From Coniochaeta sp. PMI_546 (taxonomy: Eukaryota; Ascomycota; Sordariomycetes; Coniochaetales; Coniochaetaceae), in assembly GCA_021432605.1 (NCBI GenBank), contig MU271147.1, forward strand, positions 124,001 to 188,000: DNA of 64,000 bases, given 5' to 3'. A model generated the notes under the pieces. That model made no database searches. It was not told where the DNA came from and was given only the letters and a program-made list of their open reading frames with translations. Shown one piece after another: positions 20,426 to 31,126 of this stretch. Both the position numbers and the translations under genes were made by a program. How positions within the stretch are numbered: the stretch's first letter is position 1; each line of letters starts with the position of its first letter.

Positions 20426-22872
20426 ATGACGACCCCAACATCGACCAACGAACCCCCCACCCTCCTCCGAAGACAGACATCCCGCTCGCTCCTGTCACCA
20501 TCCGACTACGACGGCGATGCGGCCTCCATCCGGAGCGACCAGGACACAGACAGCGACGACGACGAGCGCCTGCGGCGGGCGCGCAACAGCCGCGAGCTGC
20601 GGGCGCACGACCGGCTGGTCCTGATGGAGGAGGAGGAGCTGGACGCCCTGGTGACGGCGACGCGGCGGAAGGAGCGGCGGGGCAGCAGCGGGCTGGTGCC
20701 CGTGCTGGCCAACCCGCTGCGGCTGCTGAGGAGCACGTCGCGGGGCGGCAGCCGGGAGGGGAGAGGGGCGGACGACAGGAGTCACAGTCCGGCTGCTGGG
20801 GGGGAGAGGTCGCCGGCCGGCGAAGGGGGGGATCTGGTGCATGATGAGAAGAGGCGGCATAATAGGCGGGAGAGGAGGCGGGCCAAGAGGGAGCGGTTGC
20901 TGGGGGATGCGCGGCATGGGGAGGACGGGGAGCTGATGTACGAGATGGAGCAGGGGGGGTTGAAGGAGGGGAGCGAGACGGGGGATAGTACCGAGCGGGA
21001 GGACAGTGAGGAGGGGGACAGGAAGGGGCTGTTGTACGGTGGAGAGGGTGGGGAGAGGCAGAGGAGGAAGGGCGGATGGAGGAGGTGGTTGTTCATCCAT
21101 GCCTTGATAGCCACGGCGTTTGCGATCCTGGTGCTGCTGGCGTGGAAGCTGTCCATGAACAGGCGGCTGGCGAATTACCAGGACTATGTCAGCAACGGCA
21201 CGGCGCTGTTCGCCCCCACGACCATCATCATAAGCCTCGACGGGTTCAGGGCAGATTTCCTGAACAGGGGTTTGACGCCGCGGCTGAACGCGTTTGTGCG
21301 CGAGGGCGTGTCGCCGCTGTACATGCTGCCGAGCTTCCCGAGCGTGACGTTTCCGAACCACTACACGCTCGCCACGGGACTGTATCCCGAGAGCCACGGG
21401 GTGGTCGGCAACAGCTTCTGGGACCCGGCGCTGCAGGAAGAGTTCTACTATACCGACGCCGCGAGGAGCCTGGACCCCAAGTGGTGGGACGGCGAGCCCT
21501 TCTGGGTCACGGCCGAGAAGCAGGGGATCCGCACGGCGATACACATGTGGCCTGGCAGCGAGGCGCACATTGCCGGGGTCGAGCCGAGCTTTCTGGACAA
21601 GTACAATGGCAAGGAGAAGCTAGGGAAGAAGGTTGCCCGGATATTCGAGTTTCTCGACAAACCCGGCGCGGAGAGCCCGGCCGCGCAGGTGGCGGACATG
21701 CGGCCACAGATTATTGCCGCTTATGTTCCTAATGTCGACAGTGACGGGCACAAGTTCGGACCGAATAGCACCGAGATAAGAGACACGATCAAGAGGGCGG
21801 ATGATATGATTGACGACGTCTTCCGCGGCCTGGAGGAGAGGAACCTGACGCACATTGTCAACGTAATCGTCGTTTCCGACCACGGCATGGCGACGACGGA
21901 CGTGTCGCGGCTGATACAGCTGGAGGATCTGGTCGACTTGGGCAAGATAGCGCACACGGACGGCTGGCCGCTGATCGGGCTGCGGCCCAAGAACCCCGAC
22001 GAGCTGGGCGATATCTACGGCGAGCTCGCGTGGAAGGCCAGGGACAGCGACAGCTTTGACGTCTACCTGCGGGATGTGGACATGCCGGAGCGGTACCACT
22101 TCTCCAAGAACGACAGGATTGCACCGCTGTGGATCGTGCCCAAGACCGGGTGGGCGATCGTCAAGAAGGACGATTTCAATGTCGAGGAAGCCAAGGCCAC
22201 GGGTGAAGTCTATCATCCCCGAGGCCTGCACGGCTACGACCACGAGCATCCTCTGATGCGGGCGATATTCATTGCCCGTGGACCGGCATTTCCGCATCCA
22301 CCTGGCAGCCAGCTGGAGGCATTTCGTACGTGTTTTCTTCTCACCACTCCCCCCTATCAATGGAACCTCTTCATCTCATCTTTCGTGTATCTGAGTGTAC
22401 TTGATGCTAATAATCACCTACAGAGAATACCGAAGTGTACAACATACTGTGCGATTCGGTTGGCCTGACACCCATGCCCAACAACGGCACGTTGAGGCTG
22501 CCCTTGAGCCCCATCGGTCTTCACGATACCGACGGCGAAGGCTCAGGTGTCGAGACACCGCCGGACCCCGTCGACACCTCCACCTACACCTCATCCAGTG
22601 CCGCTGACACCCCATCTTCGAACGCGGCGCTCACCGCTGCACCCAGCACTGCCCTGTCTGGAGCCGCCACTGAGCCCTCCCCTGCTGCTACTAGCACAGC
22701 GGCCGCCGCCGAGACGACGACGAGTGTCGTAGACATACCGTCCGCCCCCACAGACACAATCGGAGACGAGGACGATGACGACGAGAACTTCAGCGAGACG
22801 CACTCCTTCTGGGACTGGTTGACGGACAAGATCAGCGACGCCTGGAACAAGATTACCGGCTCTGACGGCTGA
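20426..22872 (+). CDS. Type I phosphodiesterase / nucleotide pyrophosphatase (NPP family), type II membrane protein
   Basis: Exons 20426-22325 and 22424-22872 join in phase 1 and give 782 residues. Residues 1-217 are a very charged cytosolic region rich in Arg, Glu and Gly. One transmembrane segment follows (about 222-242), then the catalytic domain. The alkaline-phosphatase-superfamily metal motifs are visible: LDGFRADF near residue 270, the nucleophile Thr in SVTFPNHYTLATG near 308, DSDGHKFGP near 436, and VVSDHGMA near 485. The enzyme should hydrolyse nucleoside 5'-phosphodiester or pyrophosphate bonds outside the cell or in the vacuole lumen; yeast NPP1/NPP2 are the closest known analogues. 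The C-terminal 110 residues are Ser/Thr/Ala-rich, ending in an amphipathic Trp-containing segment. N-linked sequons occur in the lumenal part. Confidence 0.9.
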
Positions 22873-23886
22873 GTCGACTTTAGGTTTGTATCTTTGATGT
22901 TTTTGCAACTTTGTCAGGTTAGCGTGGGAAAGAACCGCGTGTTCTGTTCTGGGGGTTTGGGTTTTAAATACAACCTTATACAGATGACTCTTCTCCTTTA
23001 GGAGAGGGGCAGTCGGTTGCGTTCCCTTTCGGGACTGTGTCTGGTCTGCTTTGGGCTGGCGTATGGGGGCTGGTACTGTAACTACTTTCTATTTGTTTAA
23101 TAAATGGTAGTAGACAGAGCTACTTTCTATTTGTTTGATACCATGAATGGATTGTCCGAATCTCAACGATTGAAGCATTTGTCTCTGTTCTAACTGAAAT
23201 CTCGGGTTCAGCTCGAGGTGCAAGATGGTATGCGTGTTTAGCGCTCCGAGTCGAGACACAGGCCTACTGCTTGCGAGCTGGCCAGGTCTCGTCCCAAGAC
23301 TATGTTTAAGTTCATAGCATGCCTCCGAGCAGACCATCGTGCAACCTTGTAGTTCTCTCCTCAGAATAGGAGGTAGAGAAGTACTCCTTTCCGTGCCTCC
23401 TATATAATGCAACTCATTACTCCGTCCCGACCAGTTGTCCAACTCTCACCCCGTCTTCATCACCAAACTCACAGAAAGACGCCAAATTCGAACACCCTCA
23501 CCAAACCTCATTGCAACTCTCAAAACGCCTACCTGATCACTGCCTGTCGACAGACACTGTTGTCGACGTCGACTATCTTCAGTGGCTCGACATTGCCACT
23601 CCTCTCGGAACAACTACTTGGCTAGCATCTGGCAAGATATTCAGTCGTCACCATCAGGTGAACACAGCAAACGCCAACATTGTCCACGGATTTGCAGAAC
23701 TCTGCACCGACTCGCAGAGCAAGTGCCTTATCACTGCCTGTAAACAATCACAGTCCACGCCATCGAGCGAACACACAGAGACATTCAGTCTCGTCTCCAT
23801 CCTTACACCTTTCTGCCACGATCCGCAGAGCAACTCCAACCAGCTTAATCAGTACCGCACAACCAAACACCACAGCATAGCCAGCA
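22873..23886. other. Promoter and long C/A-rich leader of the 537-residue orphan gene
   Basis: A TATA-like box lies at 23401-23408. From there to the ATG at 23887 the + strand is C/A-rich and G-poor, typical of a fungal 5' untranslated leader of about 450 nt. Short upstream open frames exist, such as the ATG at 23407. Confidence 0.5.
23401..23408 (+). promoter_or_regulatory. TATA-like box
   Basis: TATATAAT directly upstream of the C-rich leader of the 537-residue gene. Proposed from position and sequence only. Confidence 0.4.
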
Positions 23887-25553
23887 ATGTCTGCCAACAC
23901 TGCCAACACCAATACTTCCTCGCCGGCCAGCCAGTCCTCCACTCCGATTACGGAGACACCCACCATGCAAGCTCCAGAGCCGGCACGTCTCGCGCGCAAG
24001 ATCTACCGCTACACGATGGGCCGCAATGCCATCATGATCGAGGACGCCATCCCATCGGACAGTGAGGCTGGCCCAACAAGTAAGTAATCCCCCCTCACCG
24101 CAGCGTGATACACCGGCACTAAATTCTCGTAGACACCACGAACAACATGGCCAATCACAGCCAGGTCGGTATGAATCCCTCAAACACTACTGAGTCCATC
24201 ATCGGATTAACGCCCCGCGTCGTGCAACCGCCCCCTGGATTCGAGCACCTGGGTCCGCGTGTGATTTGGGACTGCCCTCAACAATCAGAGGACGGCTCTG
24301 AGTCAACCACCTCCCGTGCGGAGACCGGAATGGCAACCGGAAGTGCCTCGAGTGAATCCCGGCGATCGACACCCCCAACCACCGCCGTCCCCACCCCTTT
24401 GGCACCCGTAAACTTGGCCGAGTTGCCACGATCGGACACTTCTGGCGCGGTGCACAGCCCGCAAGACCCCGGCAGCAGTGCCAGCATCAGCCCGCTATGG
24501 TTCCCGACCACCGACTGGGATCTGCAGTTCTTCGGCCTGGCGCCGGAGAAGACGGAAACTCCTGGCCCTCCCGCGACATCACCACCAACACCACAGCTTG
24601 ACTCCGGGGTTCACGCGCCTCCATCGACACCTGGCCGGCTATCACCAGCAGCAACGCTACCGCCGATCCCGTTCCACCGGCGAGGAATATCCGACAGGGA
24701 GCTCAAGAAGATGATGCCATTCAGGCTCTACAAGCAGGCCAAACTCCTCGACAGGGTACTTAGATACCAGTGCGGCCTGCCCTCCCGTTCTTCCGACAAG
24801 CAAGTAGCCCACCTCAAAGAGCACGACGTGGAGCTACCGTATGTTTGCGGTGAGAACATAACAATGCTCACCCTCCACGAGATCGAGGAGCGCGAGCGGA
24901 TACAGAGATCCTGGGAGCTCGAGCAAGTGAAGGAGGAGGTAACGCAGCGACCGCAGACACCTTCAACAGGCAACACGACCCCATCTTCAGCCGTCGACGA
25001 CCAGCCACCGAACCCCGCGATTCTCATCAGCTTGGGAGGCCCCCGGGCTCCCCCTCCCCCTCCGCCCACACCACCAGCACCAGCACCACCGCCGCCACCA
25101 CCACCACCAACAACACCCTCACCGTCCCAGCCCCCCATCCTACCCTTCCACAGGCGGCACATCTCCAACGCCGAGCTCAGGGCCATGCTGCCGCCCAACC
25201 TCTACCGGCAAGCCAAGCTCCTGGACAGCATCCTCCGGCAGAGGTGGCCGGCCGCCAGCGTCGCCCTGCTCCGGGAGATCGGGGCCGAGTTCCCCTACGT
25301 GTGCCGCGGGAGGGACGTGGAGATGGTCACGCTCGACCAGGCCGAGGATTGCGAGAGGCTGCAGCGCGAGCTCGAGGAGATGGCGGAGGAGGAGGCCCGG
25401 AGGGATTGGGAGGAGACACGGCCGGAGAGGACGGTGATCGACGAGGCGGATATGTGGGAGCTCCCGCGCGGGCGGCGGGAGATCCTCGAGACGATGGAAT
25501 GCTTGGGGATGCCGGATGCGATTGGGGAGGTTGCGGCGTTGTATGCTGCTTAG
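23887..25553 (+). CDS. Uncharacterised protein with two copies of an unknown ~75-residue domain
   Basis: Exons 23887-24079 and 24133-25553 join in phase 1 and give 537 residues. I do not recognise the family. The N-terminus is Ser/Thr/Asn-rich; a PPPGFEHLGPR segment follows. Two similar domains are visible: one begins IPFHRRGISDRELKKMMP (about residue 260), the other LPFHRRHISNAELRAMLP (about residue 418). Each continues with LY-x-QAKLLD, a variable loop, E-L/F-PYVC, then M-x-TL-x-x-x-E and a Glu/Arg helix. A long proline-rich linker (APPPPPPTPPAPAPPPPPPP) separates them. No signal peptide or membrane helix, so probably cytosolic or nuclear. The Pro-rich linker and PPPGF motif suggest a scaffold or binding role, which is inference. 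The coding region is markedly GC-rich, notably the second domain. Confidence 0.75.
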
Positions 25554-25931
25554 CTGTTTTTGGGACTTTGAGATGGATGGGGAAGGGGAAATGACGGATT
25601 GAGTTGAGGGGTTATTTGTGGTGACGACGATGTTTTGAAGATGATGATGATACGAATATTGATGGATGTCTTTGGAGTTAGGGTTGGAGGAACATGATGC
25701 CGGAGGAAACGCGGCGGTCGAACGGAGTCAAAGGCGTTCGGATCGTGGAGACTGTCACTCATTTTGTCCTCTGAAAGAGCCCAAGAGAGCTCCGGAGGTT
25801 TTTAATGAGGACAGCGGATTTGAAGGGCCATGTAATGTAGATATCCTCTCGCGTCTGTACAATGAAGCGCTCGTTTTTGGTTGCATTGCAGAGTTTCAAG
25901 AGCAACTGGTATACGAGACAGCCAGCTCTCC
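25554..25931. other. Short convergent intergenic region
   Basis: Lies between the 3' ends of the 537-residue gene and the minus-strand kinase-like gene. Nothing recognisable apart from expected 3' UTRs. Confidence 0.5.
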
Positions 25932-26680
25932 CTATCGTGTCCCGAGGCCAGAGAGGAGGTGCATATTCCGCAGTCTGTACTCCTCCGCAGCCCTCCGCTC
26001 AGCAGCGTGGTTCGTCGCTTTCTTCGGCTTGTGCACCTCCCAGTGCCGATCCATTATACTTTCCGCCTTGGCCTCGACGAGCTCGTCCAGCTGATCCTTG
26101 TACTCCTCTTCCAGCTCTTCGTCCTGCTCGTGGTCGACAATCATGATCCGGTCGCCGACAACATGGCAATTGACCAGGTTGGCGTCGCACGGCGAAACGC
26201 CCATGCTGTAGATAGCCCGGAGCGCCGTCTGCACCATCCTCTCGAGGTCGCCACGGCTATATTTGGCGTAGTTCACCGCCACCAGCGGCTTTCCGCCCAC
26301 GTCGGATAGGAGCAGCGCTCGTGTGCCGTCGACCTTGATCTCGCCGTAGAATACGGGCACTACGACGTCCTGAAGCGGCTTCAACCTAGAGTACATTTTG
26401 ATTTCGTTGTCAAAGTCCCCCTCCCAGTCGGGTTTGAGTTGCTTGATAATGACCGTGTCGGGTAAGAACGGCCCCGGAAGCCGGCTACTACGGTGTTGTG
26501 CAGAGCGGCGGGCAACTGCCTGCTCACCCAGCGGATGGCAGTTGCTACGACACCTGAATGGACGTGGAGTCGGAGGACGTGACGCCATATTTGGCGTTCA
26601 GGCCCAAAGATCGGATCGTGATCGACGATGGTCTCTACGGGCTCTGCAAAGCCGCGCACCAAGGTCCAGCCGAGCCAGAA
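25932..26680 (-). pseudogene. Kinase-fold gene, 5' end unresolved, probably decayed
   Basis: Reading the minus strand, 26680 to about 26530 encodes a segment with WLGWTLVRGFAEPVETIVDH, and about 26490 to 25932 encodes a C-terminal block (LPDTVIIKQLKPDWEG ... VFYGEI ... RALLLSDVGG ... GVSPCDANLVNC ... RIMIVDHEQDEE). This resembles the small fungal protein-kinase-like family: the D and N of the catalytic loop and an Asp in the metal-binding position are present, but HRD has become PCD. The two segments are in different frames. Available GT-AG pairs of normal length do not join them in phase. Upstream coding-like sequence (ending RLYHARDHH, about 26763) runs into a stop without a donor. A functional gene with unseen exons is possible. 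Confidence 0.5.
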
Positions 26681-27220
26681 CTAGATGTCACAATGTCAGC
26701 TCCTCGTAACCAGGCCAATTGGCAAGGCCTGCTGACCTTGTACCAACGTGTGTTAGTGGTGATCTCGGGCGTGGTACAATCGCATTTTGAGGTCGGCGGC
26801 GGCATATTGCACGTTGGCGCCGACGGAAAGAGCCCACACTGAGGCAGGCACAATCACGAAGGTAAGGTATGTAAACAAGCGCCGCACTGTGGCGCCACCA
26901 CCCTCCATGTATGCATTGAGGGCAATTAGCCATACCTTACCTTTGCACCGCGGCGCAACAGGCTAGAATTGTGAGACCAGCGACAGGATTACAGAATATC
27001 ACCTTATGTCCCAAGTCGATATTCGAATAACCACCTCATTGTTCGGCGGCGATTGCATTCTATGCGCATGCAGGAATAGGTCAAAGTGTTCGGCTGACGG
27101 GTGACAGATTTGAATCTGTGCCACTCAGTCAATTAAACCCTGTACGCCTCATCAAAGCAACAGCGGCAGATCCGATATCTGTCTCAACTGAACCGTGGCG
27201 AGGCCATCGCTCCACGCACG
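26681..27220. other. Intergenic region in accessory zone
   Basis: Contains coding-like remnants of the adjacent kinase-fold gene (about 26763-26840 on the minus strand) and otherwise nothing recognisable. Confidence 0.45.
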
Positions 27221-29183
27221 ATGGACGATGACTCGGGGGGGGTGTCGTTCTACTGTATAACAGAGCTACGGTGTCGATTATGCCAATTTGACTTAGAAGA
27301 AGGCGATCCGGTCATTGCCTGTACTGGATCCCATCTGACCATCGTGTCAATCAAAGCTATCACCATGCTAACGTGTTTCTAGATACCGATTATGGGTGGC
27401 GCTTATCTCGTTTTACTTTCCATGAAAATGAGAGTCACGAAGATCCTGTTCTCCACGTCCACATCCACACGTGTTCAGGCTGCCCAGACACATTCCGCGC
27501 TCGCCTCTTCCACAGCAGGTGCTTCGAGTTCCAACGCAGGCTCCGCCCGGTTCAACGGAAATTCTTGGCCGCTACACAGTATAGCTTCCGACCTGCCTCC
27601 TCCGAAGTCCGACGACGATCCGATTTCATCATGAGCCGTCTTCCACCAAAGTTGTGCCAGGCTCTGCCGGTCATGCTTCCACCTGAGATCCTGGCAATCA
27701 TAGCCGGGATGCTTATGCACGAATGTGCAATTGTGACGGCCCAGGAACAGGTACTTCAAGGCGCTTGGCCTTCCGAGTCGCTAGTAGACCTCGCTCGCGA
27801 CATATACGCGCGGTATCAAGAATTTGACGGCCTTTACTATGTAACCAGTCTTCGAAATCACAAGTTGGACGAGAAAGAGCTGCTTGTTCTCAACGCCAGG
27901 GAGCAAGGCACAACTCGCAGGATCTTCATCGCACAAGACCACCTCGGTGTACGTTTGGTACAGTTCGCTTCCTCCGACGCTGCATCCAAGCTCCGATCCG
28001 TCCCAGGAGCTTGGTGGAAAGATATAACGAGGGCAAGTGGGATCACGAAAATCAAATTTACAAGCGACGTAAGTAGGGGCTGCTTCCTGTTTTCTAGTCA
28101 ATGCTGAGCGGCTGCCAGGGCGTCAAACTCAGAGATATCTTGGACGCCTCGGAAGCCAAGCCCCCCCAAGACGCCCACGTCCTTTGGGCAACTCAAGATC
28201 ATCCGCCTCCGGCAAAAGTCATCGATGTCCAATCGCTCCATCGTCCGAGCTCCTACCCAGATCGGCTTCGCATGACTTATTTTGAGTGCAACGCCCCCGG
28301 CACAACCGGGTACTCCGTAGCCACAGACGGAGTATCCACGATTCCACCGTCTCAATACATACGCATCGGCAAGACGACGACGACGTTGGGTTTTACAACG
28401 ACGTTGGCTCTCATTTCCACTGGATTTACATGCCACTTGACGAGGGAGAATACTTGACAGAAATTTGCAGGCGCTATGGACCCTATGTCTATACAGGTGC
28501 TTTCGCATTGATGGTAAGCAACATGTTTCTCACTGAGCTTCAGAGCTAACAACGGCCTTGGAAGTTCACAACCAACCAAAGACGAAGCGTCCTGTTTGGG
28601 TGCTATCCACCAAAGGCGATGGCTGGCAATCTCGATTTCAAGTCAATCCATACGCCTCCACAGGCGCGATCGCGTGTCTGGTTCAACACGTGGGACTCGA
28701 TATGGTAGAAACAGGTCCAGTACCTAGCATTCGAAGAGTCATGTCGCCCGGTCAATCGGCTCTACCCTCGCGAACTTTTTCCAACCAGCCCGTTTGCTGG
28801 TACACAGTCCGACGAGCCTTGGCTCTTCTCATCCTGTTGCCTGGAAGGTGTTACGGAAATTACTGTTTGCAGGGACACATCGCTTGGCCACGGACCTGTT
28901 ATAGGAATGCGACTCCGACACATTAGTGGCCATACGGCTTGTGTCGGACAATTCCGCTTTGACAGGACTCTTGAAACGGTTCTGATGGATGGAAATAAGT
29001 TCCTTCATATCGGCAGCCAAAGGACAAGGCGACGGTTTCTATACGTGTCTGATGTTTCGGTTAACCCTCCGTCTGATAGAGGAGCGCAATCCTGGATCAA
29101 CATCCCCTATAGCGGAAAGTTGGAATGGTGGTTCTCAAATCGCCATACTATCGTGCGCCATGATAGCATGGGAAGTGCTTGAC
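27221..29183 (+). pseudogene. Decayed multi-exon gene of an uncharacterised fungal family
   Basis: Four exons can be read: 27221-27320, 27383-28068, 28119-28513 and 28565-29183, with good splice sites and branch points (gctaac before exon 2, gagctaac before exon 4). The N-terminal region has a zinc-finger-like pattern: CRLC followed by CSGC and a downstream H-x3-C (FHSRCFEF). The middle contains SRLPPKLCQALPVMLPPEILAIIAG, F-box-like in character. The coding-like stretch changes frame within exon 3 near 28330-28360 (before HTHRQDDDDVGFY), and no GT-AG pair restores it. An in-frame TAG lies at 28706-28708, after which clear coding character continues to WWFSNRHTIVRHDSM. So at least two lesions are present. 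I do not know the family's function. Confidence 0.6.
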
Positions 29184-29829
29184 TGAGACAGCTGGGAAGT
29201 GTATGGTAATCATTCGTGCAGCAGCGCTATCTCGGAGGCTTCTCGTAAGTAACATGATACATGCCCTTATGACGGGAGGAGGGTTTAGTATAACAGGCAG
29301 CCTCGTTTGCCACTGCCAGCCACAGCAGCAAGCGGGTAAGGTATCGGGCAAGACGCACTATATCAATGGCAGGTGCCTAGATTGCTAAGATGATTCCCAC
29401 CGCGACCTGTGATATAGCCCCCTGACGGTCACGAACGCAGCGAGAACAGAATCCTTGCATTGGAAGTTCAGCGGCGCTTGGACATATCGGAAGACTACAC
29501 GCGTTTTCGGATTTCAAAGTCTTATTGTTTTCAAGGGGAGGATACATGGTGTCTGACACTTTCAGCGTGTGGTTCTCCTTAGGACGTCGTTTCTCTATAT
29601 AATAATTACTTTGGACGAGTTCACTGGCCGTGCATCACTAGACCCCTACGAGGCTCGACGACAAACCAGCAAACCATCAACATCATCAATGATACAGGCA
29701 ACAGCCTAGCCAACAGTAAGCAGCCACGCGACTGATGCGGGCGTGCGGGGCGCATCTCATGGCATCTATCTTTACTCAGTTCCGACAGGTAGTTGTATGG
29801 CTACCACACATCAATTAGGTTAATTGAAA
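29184..29829. other. Intergenic region
   Basis: Between the decayed gene and the 3' end of the GFA-family gene. A TATA-like tract lies near 29598. No gene recognised. Confidence 0.5.
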
Positions 29830-30442
29830 CTATGGCATCCGAACACCATCCTCGCTGCTTGTCGCCCACCGGATACCCCGTCCCTTCCCAGGAAGACCAT
29901 CAGTGACGCCCTTTATCTCATTACTGCAAAAGACATTGTGACTGCAGCAGTTCGCCAGAGCGAAGCCGTAGCCGGGCTCCTTTCCTTCTGCATCCCCGAC
30001 GAGGTACTCGGGATCCACCGAGCCGACAGCGATCTCCAGATCGGGACGACGCACGTCGCGCCAGTAGAGCAGGCTGCCGCAGTTCCGGCAGACACCGCGC
30101 TCGTAGCCGGGCGTAGCGACAAACTTGTTGAGCGCGTCGTCCGTCGGGGTGAGCCAGGTCAGGTTCTCCAGCAGTATCGTGTGCGAGTAGAAGATGAGGG
30201 CTCCTGTCTGACGGCGGCACTGCGTACATTGGCAGCTTCCGCTCTAGAATACAGAAACCAGGAATCTTTTGGTGAGAAAATGTCTTGATGATAAAGTCAC
30301 ATTGCAACCTGTCTATACGTACCGACTTGAGGAAATCGTGGTCATCGGGAAAGACAATCTTATATCGTAAGGATCCGCAAAGACAGCCACCTGTAATCTC
30401 CTTCGGCTTTGGGAAGTTTTCTGGAGTCGAGGTAGACATCAT
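29830..30442 (-). CDS. GFA/CENP-V-type zinc-binding protein (glutathione-dependent formaldehyde-activating family)
   Basis: Exons 30442-30323 and 30243-29830 join in phase 0 and give 177 residues. The family's zinc ligands are visible: GGCLCGSLRY (Cys20, Cys22), CQCTQCRRQTGA (Cys44, Cys46, Cys49) and GVCRNCGS near residue 90. Fungal genomes hold many members. The founding bacterial enzyme speeds S-hydroxymethylglutathione formation, but most fungal proteins of this fold are untested, so the substrate is unknown. No signal peptide: probably cytosolic. A second Met follows the first directly. A TATA-like box lies about 70 bp upstream. The gene looks intact although its neighbours to the left are decayed. 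Confidence 0.85.
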
Positions 30443-31126
30443 GACGTGATTGTGCTATGTCGTTGTCGGTATTCTTGGTGTGAAATGGCGAAGTATAAGA
30501 GTCGTCTGGGACTATTTAAAAGGGGGCCGAGAATATCACTTCCTATCGGAGACCTATCTAGACCAGAGTCTAGTCTAGTAAGCTAGCGTAGCTCACTCCA
30601 ACGTCATTTCGCGCCCTTCGTGTCAAACCTGCATTAAGCGGTATTATTACTTGCCAGGGGCTCTTGTTCGGATTGAAAATGGTAATGCTATACACTCTTG
30701 TCCCTTACAGTAGTTCAGCTTAGCTGTCTTAAGCATGCCGACTTTACGTAAGGGGAATGCGAGTAGACTTAGCAATGATTGCAACAGCGACGACATGGAG
30801 CAAGGGACAGTGGTTGGGAAGAGATCGTTGATCATAAACCATTTGTGAGGCCACTCTGGAGGGCCATTTTCGATGAGATTCATATGAGTCACCATTTCGC
30901 ATTTCGCATCCGCGCCGGCTTCCGGTATGTTACAATGCATTGCCCTGCTTACAGTGGGTGCGATTGTATGAGCTGCGGGGTTGTGAGCTATCCTCCTCCA
31001 AATGTCATTAAAGTCTATACGCAAGTTGAACGAACATCCTGACTCTTACTGAATCTGGTAGCTATTACGCAAGCGACACGATCAACCAAGAACGGAGCAA
31101 CCCTCTGTTGGCGGTTTCTGGCAATC
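30443..31126. other. Divergent promoter region
   Basis: Shared upstream region of the minus-strand GFA-family gene and the plus-strand adenosine deaminase gene. Open frames such as 30647-31024 lack recognisable content. Confidence 0.5.
30513..30520 (-). promoter_or_regulatory. TATA-like box of the GFA-family gene
   Basis: TATTTAAA on the + strand (TTTAAATA on the coding strand), about 70 bp before the start codon. Confidence 0.4.

Noticed and set aside
20495-21568. A 357-codon antisense frame over the phosphodiesterase gene
   Set aside because: Shadow of GC-rich codons; Pro/Leu/Arg-rich with no domain.
27095-27125. ACAGATTTGAATCTGT, tRNA T-arm-like palindrome
   Set aside because: A simple palindrome with a six-base loop; no acceptor or anticodon stems around it.
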